From positions 11,005,764-11,069,763 of the forward strand of contig NC_080422.1 in NCBI RefSeq assembly GCF_029873635.1: 64,000 nucleotides of DNA, given 5' to 3'. Numbering within the stretch: position 1 is the stretch's first letter; every line of letters starts with the position of its first letter. Shown one piece after another: positions 45,572 through 60,801 of the stretch. Under the pieces are notes generated by a model, which saw only the letters and a list, made by a program, of their open reading frames with translations, was not told the DNA's origin and made no database searches. A program made the position numbers and the translations under genes. This stretch comes from Malania oleifera (Eukaryota; Streptophyta; Magnoliopsida; Santalales; Ximeniaceae).

Positions 45572-47156
45572 TGGATCATCCTTTGCCTTGAGCAGTGTAG
45601 GCCACATTAACTAGGTCAGAACCACCAACATCTTGAGCAAGGCCAATGTGTGAGGCGAGACACTATTCTTCATGCAAGAGTTCACCCAACCAAACCTCCA
45701 AAGATGGGACATTTGTGCAATTAATTAACCCAGCTCGTGCACTTTCAAACTCGGGTTAGAGCTTCATCAAGAATTGATCCTGCTGGCTCCTCTTAGAGTG
45801 AACCGCTTGTAGTGCTGCTAAAGCTTCTTTAGGAACCTGATAATGCACCAACCTAGAATAATCATTCCATAAATTAATAAAATCAGAATAAAATTACTCA
45901 ATAGAGAGATTCCCCTGACGATAGTTTCTGATGTCTAACTCCAATTGAAACTTTTGGGCATAAAAATCGGAATAAAATTGCTCAATAGAGAGATTCCCTT
46001 GACGATAGTTTCTGATGTCTAACTCCAATTGAAACTTTTGGGCATAATTATCTTGATAATAAATTCGCTGAAGGTAATCCCACACCATCTTAGCAATAGT
46101 GAACCCATGAAGATTATTGACCATATGAGGTTTAACAGAGCTGAGTAGCCAAGAGGCAATTTTGGCATCCTTTTATTCCCATGAACTAAGTTCCTTGGGA
46201 TCAATTGGAGCCATAGAAGACCCATCCAAATGACCCCACAACTCCTTCCCTTCACAAACATTCAGAACTAGAATCCCAACTGGCGTAGTTCTTGCCATTA
46301 AGGCAAACAATAGAACTTTCTCTTGACATAATAACCACAAAAAAAATTGGACAGAACAGAGAAATCACAACATTTACTGGAATAAGAATTTCGAGAGCCC
46401 AACAACACCCAAAAAAAAAAAAAATGTCAATAGTCACATTCCCAAACAAAATCGCTACAAAATTATAGCCACAAGAACCAGACTTGCAATAGCCCAATAA
46501 CACCAGAATTGCGATAGATTAAAAGGTTAAAAACAAACCCCAAACTAGAATTGCAACAAGGATATAATCAGAAAGGATAAACCTAATTCACCAAAAATTT
46601 CCCTCCAGAATCTGTCGATAGCCACCAAGAATTCATCACAACCAGAAACTACCGCTACCCAAAATTCTCTACTGTTGCCCACAAAAAAACAAATTACCGA
46701 GAAACCAAGAAACCAAGAATTCAGTCAAACCGAGAGATAATTACGAAAATAATTTGGGACTCCAATACCATGTCAAAAAGGGTTTTGTTCTAAATGACCC
46801 TCCTTGTGAGAGTTGCTCCCTTTATATAGAAATTGTTGGGCTCATTATAAGGCTGAAAATCAACCATTACATCGGACTATGCAAGGTAAGAATAAACGCC
46901 TATCAATTATATGCTTATATACAATATACCCTTCTATATATAGTTAGACTAAATAGGGTAGAATATATGTTGCCTTAATAGACTAGGCCAACGCATATGT
47001 AGCTCTCAATTTTGCTATCAGACAAAAAGTTGATGTGAGAAGATATGAGAAATACAACCTTTGTTTTGTGGTATTCAAAAATAGAGGAACGAAACCGAGG
47101 AGAAATATCCTCAAATAAAATTTTTACTTTTCAAGGATCAATTTGCTCTGATACCA
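45572..47156 (-). pseudogene. Copia element 2 gag and leader, unit 1 (broken)
   Basis: On the minus strand a gag start MSRESSIVCLNGKNYASWDS lies near 46340, matching the start at 51832 of unit 2. It is followed by HMVNNLHGFTIAKMVWDYLQ and YAQKFQLELDIRNYRQGNLSIE of a UBN2-type copia gag. An 84-bp segment is repeated in tandem, in frame (about 45897-46064). Frameshifts lie near 46260 and 46120. The leader before the ATG extends to the PBS at 47145-47156. Gypsy B separates this part from the protease at 32493-33097. Confidence 0.82.
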
Positions 47157-47196
47157 TGATAAAACTATAGCAAAAGAAACAAGAGGAAAAATAAAG
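47145..47196 (-). repeat. PBS and truncated 5' LTR of Copia 2, unit 1
   Basis: The minus strand has TGGTATCAGAGC (47145-47156) directly after LTR-end sequence (47157-47196). The LTR breaks off after about 40 bp at AATAAAG and joins AAATGCGACTATAAG, which matches 30667 onward. This is the junction of the tandem duplication. Confidence 0.85.
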
Positions 47197-50008
47197 AAAT
47201 GCGACTATAAGAAATGTGAATATTGCACAATTAATTCTGCAATATGAATACTAAATTGTGAGAAATGAAATGTGAAATTCTGAAAGGGGAATACAGACAT
47301 GTGATTGATGAAACGTCAATAACACATAATGATTGCTGGTATGTAGTAGTGAAAACCCTGATGGATGGATAAGGAAACCCTAATGAAAGGTTGTGATATT
47401 GAGAGTACGATACCGTTGCTAGTGGAGTTAGTGCAACCACACGGGCTCGTGGAGTGTGTGGCGTGACAGTAGACTAAGCCATACAGTAAAGTTGTTGTGC
47501 CCCCTGAGTCCGGATCAGGGGTTTGGTTGGCCAATCGTACTACAGACATGAGATATATGATGATATTTGACCTAACCAGGTCGGCCAACCGCGGTTAGGT
47601 CCAGCCTTTAGGACGCACAACCCTATTCATGGGGGAAACATGACGTGGAGCGAGATCCTCAATGCAACCATGAGTACAAACACAAATATATCAGTATGGT
47701 GACACTTATAAGTTAGATATGGAAATGGAATGAGAATGGAAATGAAAATGAAAATGGAAATGAGAATGAAAATGAGAAATGAGTAGCGTGAGTTAATAAA
47801 TAATTTAAGCGAGGTAAAACACACCGCCTGAGGGCTTACTAAGTAAGATGAGTGCTTTGATAAGTATCAGTTGTAGCTGAACCCGAGTTAATCGGGCTAG
47901 GTTGCAAATGATATCAGGGTAGTCGGAAGCTGCTTGTATGGGCGGGTAAGCTTCCCTATTCTTAGGAACTTTTCTAGTAAATTTGGGTTACAACGAATGG
48001 TTTTGAAAATTAAAGTAAAAGCTTTTGAAAGTGTATATTGTATATCTATATGATAGTAAATGCGAAATGGTATATTTTCTCAAAAGATACTAACATTGAT
48101 ATGCTTATATGCTATGATATAATGAATCTCATATTGCCACACACTGTAGATAATTTATTCCGTCTTACTAAGATGTGTCTCACCCAATCATTTAAATATT
48201 TTAGGAAACCGAGATAGACCCAGTGATAGAGCTCTGGGATAGAGGGGAGCAGATACTCTGAGTAGTTAGGGTGAGTATTTTGAGCTATGGAGGTTTGATT
48301 CCTTTAGAGTTTCTGTGTATGACTTGTATATATGGATGGTAGTACTCTGGTATGTGTATTCGCCATGGTATGTATGTTTATATGTTGGAAATGACTTCCT
48401 TTGTTAGGATTGTGAATGAATATGATTGTATACCCGGTACCCACTTGCGGGTTGGGTTATGTATTATGGTATCAGTGTTGACGTGGTTGATATGTGGTTA
48501 TATGTGTTGTTTATATGGAAAAAAATGGTATAAAAATCGCGGCGTTACAGTTTGGTATCAGAGCCTAGGTTTGTTAGGTTTTGCAGACTTTAGTAAATAG
48601 CAGAATACAATACCAGAGTATATGAGTGGATAATGATGAGATATGGGTCAGCTGTTGTTAGAGAATGAGATTAGAATTTAGGGTTTTGTAGGAGTTCTGT
48701 GATTGTTTCTGTGTTTTTCTTGGGGTGATAACTTATGGAAAACCATAGATACTATCGCCGGATCGTGTTTCTGAGTGGTAGGATTGAATCTTAAATGGGG
48801 ATAGCAAAATGTGTATAGCGGAATATTTTGTTGATTTTGGTAAGCTGGGTGTGATAGTGAGTTATGATGATAGGGTTCTAAAATGGTTTTATATCATTTG
48901 CAGGATGGGTCTTGGGAGTAGTAGTGCCAAGCTGGAGGTGATGATGCAGGGCCTTCCAGTATAGGCGAAGGAGACCCTGATGCTGTTAGGATTATGAATG
49001 GATATGATTGTAAACCCGGTACCCACTTGCGGGTCGGGTTATGTATTATGGTATCAGTGTTGATGTGGCCGATATGTGGTTATATGTGTTGTTTATATGG
49101 AAAAAAAATGGTATGAAAATCAAGGCATCACAATGTATATATATATGAAATGACTTCCGCTACTAGGTTTGTGTATATAAGTATGATTGTATACCCGGTT
49201 ACCACTTTCGGGTCGGGTTATGTATTGTGGTATCAGAGGTTGATGTGGCCGATATATGTGTTATTTAAATGAAAAAAAATGGTATGAAAAATTGGGGCAT
49301 CACAAAAGCTATTGAGAAATGAAAAAGAGAAAGAAAAGCTCACAAAAGCTATTGAGATATGAATATAGGAAAGAAAAGCTTATGAAAGAAAATTTGAATA
49401 TAATTTTGAGAAATAAGAAAGTACGTATATGATTGTGAAAATGATAAGAAAGTCTTTGAAAAATATGTTTTACACACATATATGATTATGGGTACATATC
49501 TATGTATTTTCTCCCAACTGTTATATTTATTAAAATGGAATGTGATATAATGTAATTGAACTCATACTACCACACACCATGAATAATTTATTCTATCTTA
49601 CTGAAAGGTGTCTCACCCAAATATTTTAATATTTCCGGAAACCGTAATAGACTAGGTGATAGAGCTTCGAGGTAGAGGGGAGCTGGTACCCTGATAGTTA
49701 GGGTAAGTGTTTTGTGTTGGGGATGTGTTTATGTAATCCCCTAGGGTATTCCGTTGATTTTGGAAATGTGTATAGATATGTGTATATATGGATGGATAAT
49801 TCTCTGGTATCTGTATTCTGGATGATATGTATATATGGACTTCTGCTGTTAGGTATGTTTTTATATGATGGACTGATTACTCGGTATCCCACTTCGGGTC
49901 GGGTTGTGTTGATATGGTATCAGAGTTCTGACGTGATAGGTGTTGGATTAATATTTATTATTTACTGGAGATGAAAAAAAAAAATGGTATGAAAATTGGG
50001 GTGTTACA
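47197..50008 (+). mobile_element. Rearranged + strand Gypsy fragment, unit 2
   Basis: It begins inside an LTR (47197), which ends GCGGCGTTACA at about 48548. PBS GTTTGGTATCAGAGCC, a leader, and a gag start (ATG 48905, MGLGSSSAK, frame then lost) follow. After about 80 bp gag is joined to an LTR 3' end. Further LTR-end segments end at about 49134 (GGCATCACA) and 49305 (GGGCATCACA), and a longer LTR piece ends GGGTGTTACA at 50008. The element family is a third Tekay-like type. Its left end lacks a TG start, and the right end joins a minus-strand LTR at CCCTAATTTTGG. Unit 1 is 30667-31898. Confidence 0.78.
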
Positions 50009-50556
50009 TACCCTAATTTTGGAGTGGTGCCCAATGACTCCAAATCAATAATCCGCTCTAGTTAAGTTTTAAAGAATATCCTCACGAACCCCATGGTTGC
50101 TTTTGATCGTCGAAACAGGATGAAATTGAGTCGAAATCGAAGAGAGAAGGTGGGCTAGCTGAACCTAGAGAGAGATAGAGAGAGAAGAGAGGAGTGAAAA
50201 ATCAAGCTGAAAAATGATGGATTTCCTATTTATAGGCTAGGCTTCATCGACGAGTCAAAGTGATTCGTCGACAAGCCAATGAAGACACTTCATCGACGAG
50301 GAGGCTGGTTCATTGACAATCCTTATATTCTCTAAAATTTCCTAACTCTCAGTATCTTCTTATCGACGAGACACGTGTACTTCGTCAACTAGACCTAGAA
50401 GGACATTCGTCGACGAAGACTCTGGGTTCGTCGACGAATCCCTGCTGATGCCCCTTTTAAATTTCTTTCCCTATACTTATTCTTTTCCTTCTTTTCTCTC
50501 TCTTTCTTTTATTTTATTTTATTACTTTCATAAATTAAATTTTTTGGGTCTCTACA
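50009..50556 (-). repeat. Minus-strand Gypsy LTR, 5' part, unit 2
   Basis: It matches 31899-32492. The minus strand starts TGTAGAGACCC at 50556. It carries TCGTCGACGA-type palindromes (for example 50408-50417 and 50429-50438) and CTATAAATAGG. The (GA)n tract at about 50165-50190 is much shorter than in unit 1. Confidence 0.8.
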
Positions 50557-51864
50557 TTAGACCCCTTTGCTATCTCCTTTCCTGACGCTTGATCCTATGC
50601 ACAACAACTAGAACGATCAAAATTAATGAAGAGAACTATTTCTTCTACTAATTGTTCAACCGAAATGAGATTGGAAGATAAATCAAGAGACATGAAAACA
50701 TTAGTAAAGGAAGACCCCATATTTCCAACTGTTGTAATAAGAAGAGTACTATCATCGGCGATCTGAATATCCTGCTTACCATCATACTTACAAACATCAT
50801 GTAAAGCTGCTGGATTGCCAGTTACGTGATTGGAAGCCACATAGTCAATTAACCAATGAGAAGTAAATAGATGTTTCTTACCTTGGAGACAAAGAGTAGA
50901 AAGGGCGAAAATAATCATCTATTGAACCTGCTCAGGAGTAATGTTGGAAGAAGAACCCGGAACAGCGGGCTGCGTGGAAGATGTATGCACAAAATTGGAC
51001 TGAATAGCATTATGAAAAGCAAGAGCGGATCGATTTTAAGGGCGTACACGACAATCCTTAATGATATGACCCTCCTTCTTGCAATAATTGTAGAATTTAT
51101 TGCTGAAATATTTTGCAATGTGCCCAATTTTCTTGCAACTATAACACTGTGGTAGAGATCTAGATCATCCTCTGCCTTGAGCAGCGTAGGCTACATTAAC
51201 TAGCTCAGAACCACAAACATCTTGAGCAAGGCCAAGTTGTGAGGTGAGACACTGTTCTTCACACAAGAGTTCACCCAACCAAACCTCCAAATATGGGACA
51301 CGTGTGCGATTAATTAACCCAACTCGTGCACTTTCAAACTCGGGCCAGAGCTTCATCAAGAATTGATCCCACTGGCTCTTAGAGTGAACCGCTTGTAGTG
51401 CTACTAAAGCTTCTTTGGGAACCTGAGAATGCACCAACCCAGAATAATCATTCCATAAAGTAATAAAATTGGAATAAAATTGCTCAATAGAGAGATTCCC
51501 CTAGCGATAGTTTCTGATGTCTAACTCCAATTGAAACTTTTGGGCATAATTATCTTGATAGTAATTTTGCCGAAGGTAATCCCACATCATCTTAGCAGTA
51601 GTGAACCCACGAAGATTATTGACCATATGAGGTTTAACAGAGCTAAGTAGCCAGGAAGCTATTTTGGCATCCTTGCCTTCCCATGAACTAAGTTCCTTGG
51701 GATCAATTGGAGTCATAGAAGACCCATCCAAATGACCCCACAACTCCTTCCCTTTCACAAACATTTGGAACTAGAATCCCAACTAGCATAGTTCTTGCCA
51801 TTAAGGCAAACAATAAAATTTTCTCTTGACATAATAACCACCAAAAAATTGGACAGAACAGAGC
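50557..51864 (-). pseudogene. Copia element 2 gag and protease, unit 2 (broken)
   Basis: Minus strand. The start ATG at 51832 gives MSRENFIVCLNGKNYASWDS. The gag UBN2 region runs MFVKGKELWGHLDGSS (51764 on), WLLSSVKPHMVNNLRGF, and YAQKFQLELDIRNYR (to 51501). The frame after that reads MVHSQVPKEALVALQAVHSKS (51437-51165). A zinc-knuckle pair (CYSCKKIGHIAKYF, YCKKEGHIIKDC) lies near 51150-51050. The protease at 50918-50595 reads HWLIDYVASNHVTGN, with the active-site Ser changed to Tyr, and LISVEQLVEE. The minus-strand LTR at 50556 cuts it before integrase. It is better preserved than unit 1 and has no internal 84-bp repeat. Confidence 0.85.
51860..51864 (+). repeat. Target-site duplication of the solo LTR (left)
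   Basis: AGAGC here is repeated exactly at 54033-54037. Unit 1 holds the unfilled site (ACAGAGAAATCAC near 46357). Confidence 0.9.
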
Positions 51865-52000
51865 TGTAACGACCCGAAGAATAATGGTATTTAAATAATA
51901 AAAAGAAAGGGAAATGGAAATTGGAAACAGAAGGAAGCAGTCGACTTCGTCGATGACATTGCATTTTGGAAGGAATAAACTGAGAGAAATTTTCAGAACC

Positions 52001-52185
52001 TCGTTGACGAACACAGGGGATTCGTCGACGAGGGTATAAGAGGACCTCATTGACGAAGGCAAGATTCGTCGATGAGGAAATACTGAGAGAGGTTTTGGGC
52101 AGTCTGAATTTCATCGACGAGGAGTGGGTTTCGTCGACGAAATTATTAAAGGACTTGTCGATGAGATGACATGGCTTGTCGACGA
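52001..52185 (+). promoter_or_regulatory. Palindrome array of the solo LTR
   Basis: Eight TCGTCGACGA-like sites start at 52001, 52022, 52047, 52066, 52111, 52131, 52155 and 52176. The spacing (21, 25, 19, 45, 20, 24, 21) is identical to Gypsy A. TATAAATA follows at 52195. Confidence 0.65.
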
Positions 52186-52799
52186 ATCCAGCCCTATAAA
52201 TAGTGAAAAACTCCGATTTTTCATGAAAATTAAGCACAAAAACCCTCTCTCTCTCATCCTTCGGTTCTTCCTCCTTCTCTCTTTGATTTCGGGTTGGATT
52301 TCCACTGGTTTGAGGATTTGAAGCCACCACGATGCTCCTAGGAAAGTTCTCTGCAAATCTGCCTGAGCGGATCGTCGGTGGGGCTAAGGTGTAAACCATC
52401 CCAAATATAGGGTAAGGCTTTCTACTCAGTATTTGGTTATTTGACAGTTGTAGGAAGTGATATACGCGTAGATATACTGAACTTTAGTTTTGGGGAATGT
52501 TATTTCCAGGGTGTTGAGTTGGGAACCCTGCGGGTGCGGGAGAGATTTTCTTAGGGGTTTTTCATAAATCAGGTAAGGGGATAAACTAAGCCAGTATTTT
52601 ATGAAAATATGTATATTGTTATAGCATTTGATTTCAGGAAAATAAATATATTTATATATGATTTATATTTGGGAAAATACTGTTGAAAATGATGGTATGT
52701 TGAATATGCGAAAAAACATGTTAGTGTGGCATGAGTAAAAATTGTTATAAAATACTGTTTTCTAGGAATATGTGAAAGATACAGATTTTTATGATCGAA

Positions 52800-53035
52800 A
52801 ACCAGCGTATGGGCCGATATTTTTGATATATTTGCCAACGTACGGGCCGAACTATGTGTATGATTTTCTAGCGTACAAGCCGAGCTATGTATATGATTTG
52901 CCAGCGTACGAGTTGTGCTATGATTTGCCGGCGTACGAGCTAAGCTATGAATATGATACGGACTGTGCTATGATTTTTCGATGTACGAGCCAAGCTATAG
53001 TAAGATGTGAAATACCAGCGTACGGACCGATGATT
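52800..53035 (+). repeat. LTR minisatellite of the solo LTR
   Basis: Imperfect units of about 28-33 bp are built around GCGTACGRGCYGA followed by TATG and ATTT words. They occupy the same place in the LTR as the 29-bp units of Gypsy A but have a different sequence. Confidence 0.75.
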
Positions 53036-54032
53036 TTTCATGATATACGTATATATGCAAAATGATATGATTGACGTGATAATTAATGATATGAAATATC
53101 CATGTATCATAGTTTCAGTATATGTTATATGATATCAGAACCTGATTGACTTGGTCTAGGCTAGCACTTGCATGGGACCATTGCTATGTGTCCATGGTCT
53201 TCGTGATCATGATATCTGTGTTAACGTCGCTATACGGAGTGGTGTGAGATTGGATAGTCGATGTGGTTTTTAAGAAGTGTGTGAGTGCCTCTAGTGTATG
53301 GATTAGGTCTGGCAGACCCATCAAACTTATGGACTGTACTTTTGACTTGGCAGTGGTCGGTCAACCATTGTCAGGTCCCGCCTTTGAGCCACACAACCCA
53401 ATCATATGGGGGTAATACATGACAACAGCCAGCTAACCTACTAAGAATGTTTTTATATTATTATTATATGAGATGAAATATGTTTATGAAAATGCAGTAT
53501 GTTCTGCCATGTTTTGATGATATATATGTTTTCCCAGATTTGACAAAACACTTACTGAATATGTTCTGTATAGTATATGTATAACACGGAATACTCATGT
53601 TTGCACACACTAGTATTAGTTTATTTCCCTTACTGAAAAGCATCTTACCTCAAAATTTTATAAACTTTTTAGGAGCCCCAGATAGGAGAGCAGGAAGAGC
53701 CCCGCTGATCTAGTGTTGTTTATCTGCCCTCTTTGAAGGGTAAGTTTTAGTAAGGATAGTTGGATTTTGTGGGAAATGTCCCTAGTTTTGTTTTTGGGAT
53801 GTATATACTGAAATGCAGTGGATATGGTGACTCTGGTATTCATGGTAATGTGATGGATGTTTTCGTCTTTATAATATTGTGATTGTATGTTTCTTGTTGT
53901 TTAGGCTTCCGTTATGTGTTCTGATGTATCTCTGGTACCCACGGGTCGAGGTGGATTATGATCTACTGAGTCGAGCTTTGTGATATTGTATTTATTGTAT
54001 AAAAAAATGTGGAAATTAAGCAGGTCATCACA

Positions 54033-54765
54033 AGAGCAATCACAATAGTTACTAGAATAAGAATTTCGAGAGGCCAACAACACCAAAAAAAAAAAAAAAT
54101 TGTCAATAGTCACACACCCAAACAGAATAGCTACAAAATTATAGCCACAAGAACTAGACTTGCAATAGCCCAACGGCACCAGAATTGCGATAGATTTAAA
54201 ATTAAAAAAAAAACCCAAACTAATTCACCGAAATTTCCCCTCCAGAATCTATCGATAGCCACCAAAAATTCATCACAACTAGAAACTGCCGCTGCCCACA
54301 GAAAAACAAATTACTGAGAAACCAAGAATTTAGTCAAACTGAGAGATAATTACGAAAATAATTTGGGGCTCCGATACCATGTCAAAAAGGGTTTTGTTCT
54401 AAATGACCCTCCTTGTGAGAGTTGCTCCCTTTATATAGAAATTGTTGGGCTCATTATAAGGCTGAAAATCAACCATTACATCAGAATATGCAAGGTAAGA
54501 ATAAATGCCTATCAATTATATGCTTATATACAATATACCCTTCTATATATAGTTAGACTAAATAAGGTAGAATATATGTTGCTTTAATAGACTAGGTCAA
54601 CGCATATGTAGTTCTCAATTTTGTTAACAGACAAAAATGTTGATGTGAGAAGATATGAGAAATACAACCTTTGTTTTGTGGTATTCAAAAACAGAGGAAC
54701 AAAACCGAGGAGAAATATCCTCAAATAAAATTTTACCTCTCAAGAATCAATTTGCTCTGATACCA
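54033..54765 (-). other. Copia element 2 leader and primer binding site
   Basis: This is the untranslated leader between the 5' LTR and gag, equal to about 46355-47156 of unit 1. The PBS TGGTATCAGAGC on the minus strand (54754-54765) abuts the LTR directly. No coding region was found; the open frames here are not conserved between the two copies. Confidence 0.8.
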
Positions 54766-54985
54766 TGATAAAACTAGAACAAAAGAAACAAGAGGAAAAT
54801 AAGGAATACATATAAATGGGGATCATAAAAGTGAATATAATAAATCTACACGCTCCTGTCCATATTTAGATGACTTGCTCACTTCTCTTAAATAGGAAGT
54901 TCACGTAATATTAGTCTCCAATTTGCTTGATACTTTTCGTGATGTTAGGCAAGATTGTTGTCATGAAGTACAGTCTTGCTCAACA
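54766..54985 (-). repeat. 5' LTR of Copia element 2
   Basis: The minus strand starts TGTTGAGCAAGAC at 54985 and ends TTTATCA at 54766, followed immediately by the PBS. It resembles the LTR at 1945-2220 along its length apart from a missing block of about 55 bp. The flank AAACC (54986-54990) compares with AAACT at 1940-1944. Confidence 0.88.
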
Positions 54986-56967
54986 AAACCCACTCTTTAT
55001 TATTATTTTTTATATAAAAAAAAAATTACAGCAAAGGGCACAACTGCACAACGGTAAGCTAATAAACCAGCTACTTAGGGCAGTATAACCCCACCCATAG
55101 GGAAATTACACTAGGTACATCCACATGCATGATACCCACATCGAGTGGTGCATTCAATATACAGTATACAAAAGCTGGCCACATGAAAAAAATTCTTGCC
55201 TAGTACTTCTTAAAGGTAGTCACAAGGACTTTAACTGGGGTCATCATCACAAGGACACTGTTGCAGCCATTGGAGACTTGCGTATCCTGAACTCTCCCCA
55301 CTGCAGCCGTAAGCTGCTTCCAACCCATTTATTGTTTAGTATTCCTAATTATAAATCTGAATGATTGCTGAAATGGGTTGGGAACCAATCTACTTTCAAT
55401 CTTGCCCACTAGCAGTGCAGTTTGTTGAGGTAAGCTTAAAAGAGTGAACAACCTTTGGCAGCCAACTTGCAAGGGAAATTAGTAGAAATGAAACAATGAA
55501 GTCATTGAAAGGAAATAACTGGGAAGAGGATGATGTGATGTTGAACACTGATGGGCATGAACAATATCCGCACACAAGCCAGATTAAATTCTGCACGGTT
55601 GTTGTGAACAATCATATGAGACGGCCAAGCATAGATCAGTTTTGGTAAATGAATGGTGAGAAAGAGCGAATGTGATCTTGAACTCTTCCAGAGACTTGTC
55701 AAGGCAGTTTAATTTATTAAGAGGGTGGTTGGGGATTAGTAGTTTGAGAGAGACTAATTTAATGCAGTGCTTAGCTGGGGGCAGGGGAAGCGACCCATCT
55801 GGTTAGGATTACTGAAATGCTGCTCTGCTTGGAGAGACTTGTTAAAAGTCATGAGATTTCCCACTCATAACATGACGCATCATTTTTTTTTTTGGTGATG
55901 AAGTTACTCTTGATTACCTTTATTTAAAAAAAAAAAAAAATTGCTGCAATTGGAAACCTAAAATTAAGCTTGGGTTAGGCAGTATCAAATGTGTAACATT
56001 TTAAGAAGTTATATTGAATTTTGTGTAGTTTTATATATTTCTAAATTCAAGGTTCCATTTTCATATTTCTTAGTGGATTGATATTACATCATGTTTGGAA
56101 TGTAATGAAGATTTGAATGGAAAGATGATCAAATCAAGTGATAAATTTAATTCCATTCTCTTGATTGTATCCTCTCTAAAGCACTCAGTGTTCACGGCTC
56201 AACTATTAAATAAAAATACCATTGTTCTTCGTGTATTTGTTAGCATTGGATCCTTGACGCTTCTTATTCTTTATTGTGATAATTTGTCTCGAATCTTCGT
56301 CATTTAAATTTGCAGCGGACAAATGTGATTGTCGACGGTTTGATGTAACTGTCGATATGCATTGTTAATACTTACTCTATGTTTGGCAGAGGCATAGGAT
56401 TTGAAAAAATATATAATATAAATTTATATTAAATTTTACCCAAATCCATCCAAATTTAAATCCAAAATTCGAAACCTTTCTCTCAAATGCAGTGCTCCTA
56501 CTCTCTTTCAAATTAGAATCCAAAACATTAGTTCTAAATTTTTATTTAGGAGTATTGATTTCAGATTTTAAATTTGGACTGACATGATAAAGAATTTGAA
56601 AACTGAAAATTTTCCCGGGGCCAGATGAACGGCTGTTCATACACGATCATGTGAGCTGCATCAGCCCACCTCCCCCTCAGAAGCATCCTATATATTCTAA
56701 TTTCAGTTATATACCGACTCCCCCCCCCCACAGAAAAAGCAATTAAAAGTTCTTCTTCTCTTCACGGATTTTCAAACAATTTTCTGATCGAAAGTGGGCG
56801 GTTTGGTTAAAAGGAAGTTGTATTCACAGTTCCACGCATCACAGCCTCTCATGCCAATGCATCTCATTTTCAACCTTCCGGAACTCTATCCCCTCCGCCA
56901 GAGAAAGCCTTAAACCCTCTTTCTGGGTTTCAGTATTTTTTGGGAACTGTGTCTTGTGGGGGTGAGC
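54986..56967 (+). other. Spacer, promoter and 5' UTR of the MAP kinase gene
   Basis: No gene was recognised between the transposon nest and the MAP kinase start. Several open frames of 60-80 codons on both strands have no recognisable motif. A TATATATT word at 56689-56696 and a C-rich then CT-rich leader (56706-56765) could mark the promoter and 5' UTR. Homopolymer runs (C9 at 56722, A and T runs near 55884 and 55925) are present. Confidence 0.5.
56689..56696 (+). promoter_or_regulatory. Possible TATA box of the MAP kinase gene
   Basis: TATATATT lies about 275 bp before the ATG and ahead of a pyrimidine-rich leader. The position is plausible for a plant 5' UTR, but no transcript evidence is available. 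Confidence 0.35.

Positions 56968-60801
<3,834 letters not shown>

Larger units (their letters stand above)
51865..54032 (+). repeat. Solo LTR of a Tekay-like Gypsy element
   Basis: It begins TGTAACGACCCG and ends AGGTCATCACA, 2168 bp, flanked by AGAGC on both sides. It has the palindrome octet (52001-52185), TATAAATA at 52195-52202, and a 28-33-bp tandem repeat around GCGTACGGGCCGA (about 52800-53035). Body sequence is related to the LTRs of Gypsy A. It is inserted upstream of the Copia 2 gag start, in the leader. A solo LTR of this kind arises by recombination between the two LTRs of a full element. Confidence 0.93.

Noticed and set aside
55125..55702. Open frames between the nest and the kinase gene
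   Set aside because: They show no motif, conservation or splice structure that I can recognise; I could not support a gene.
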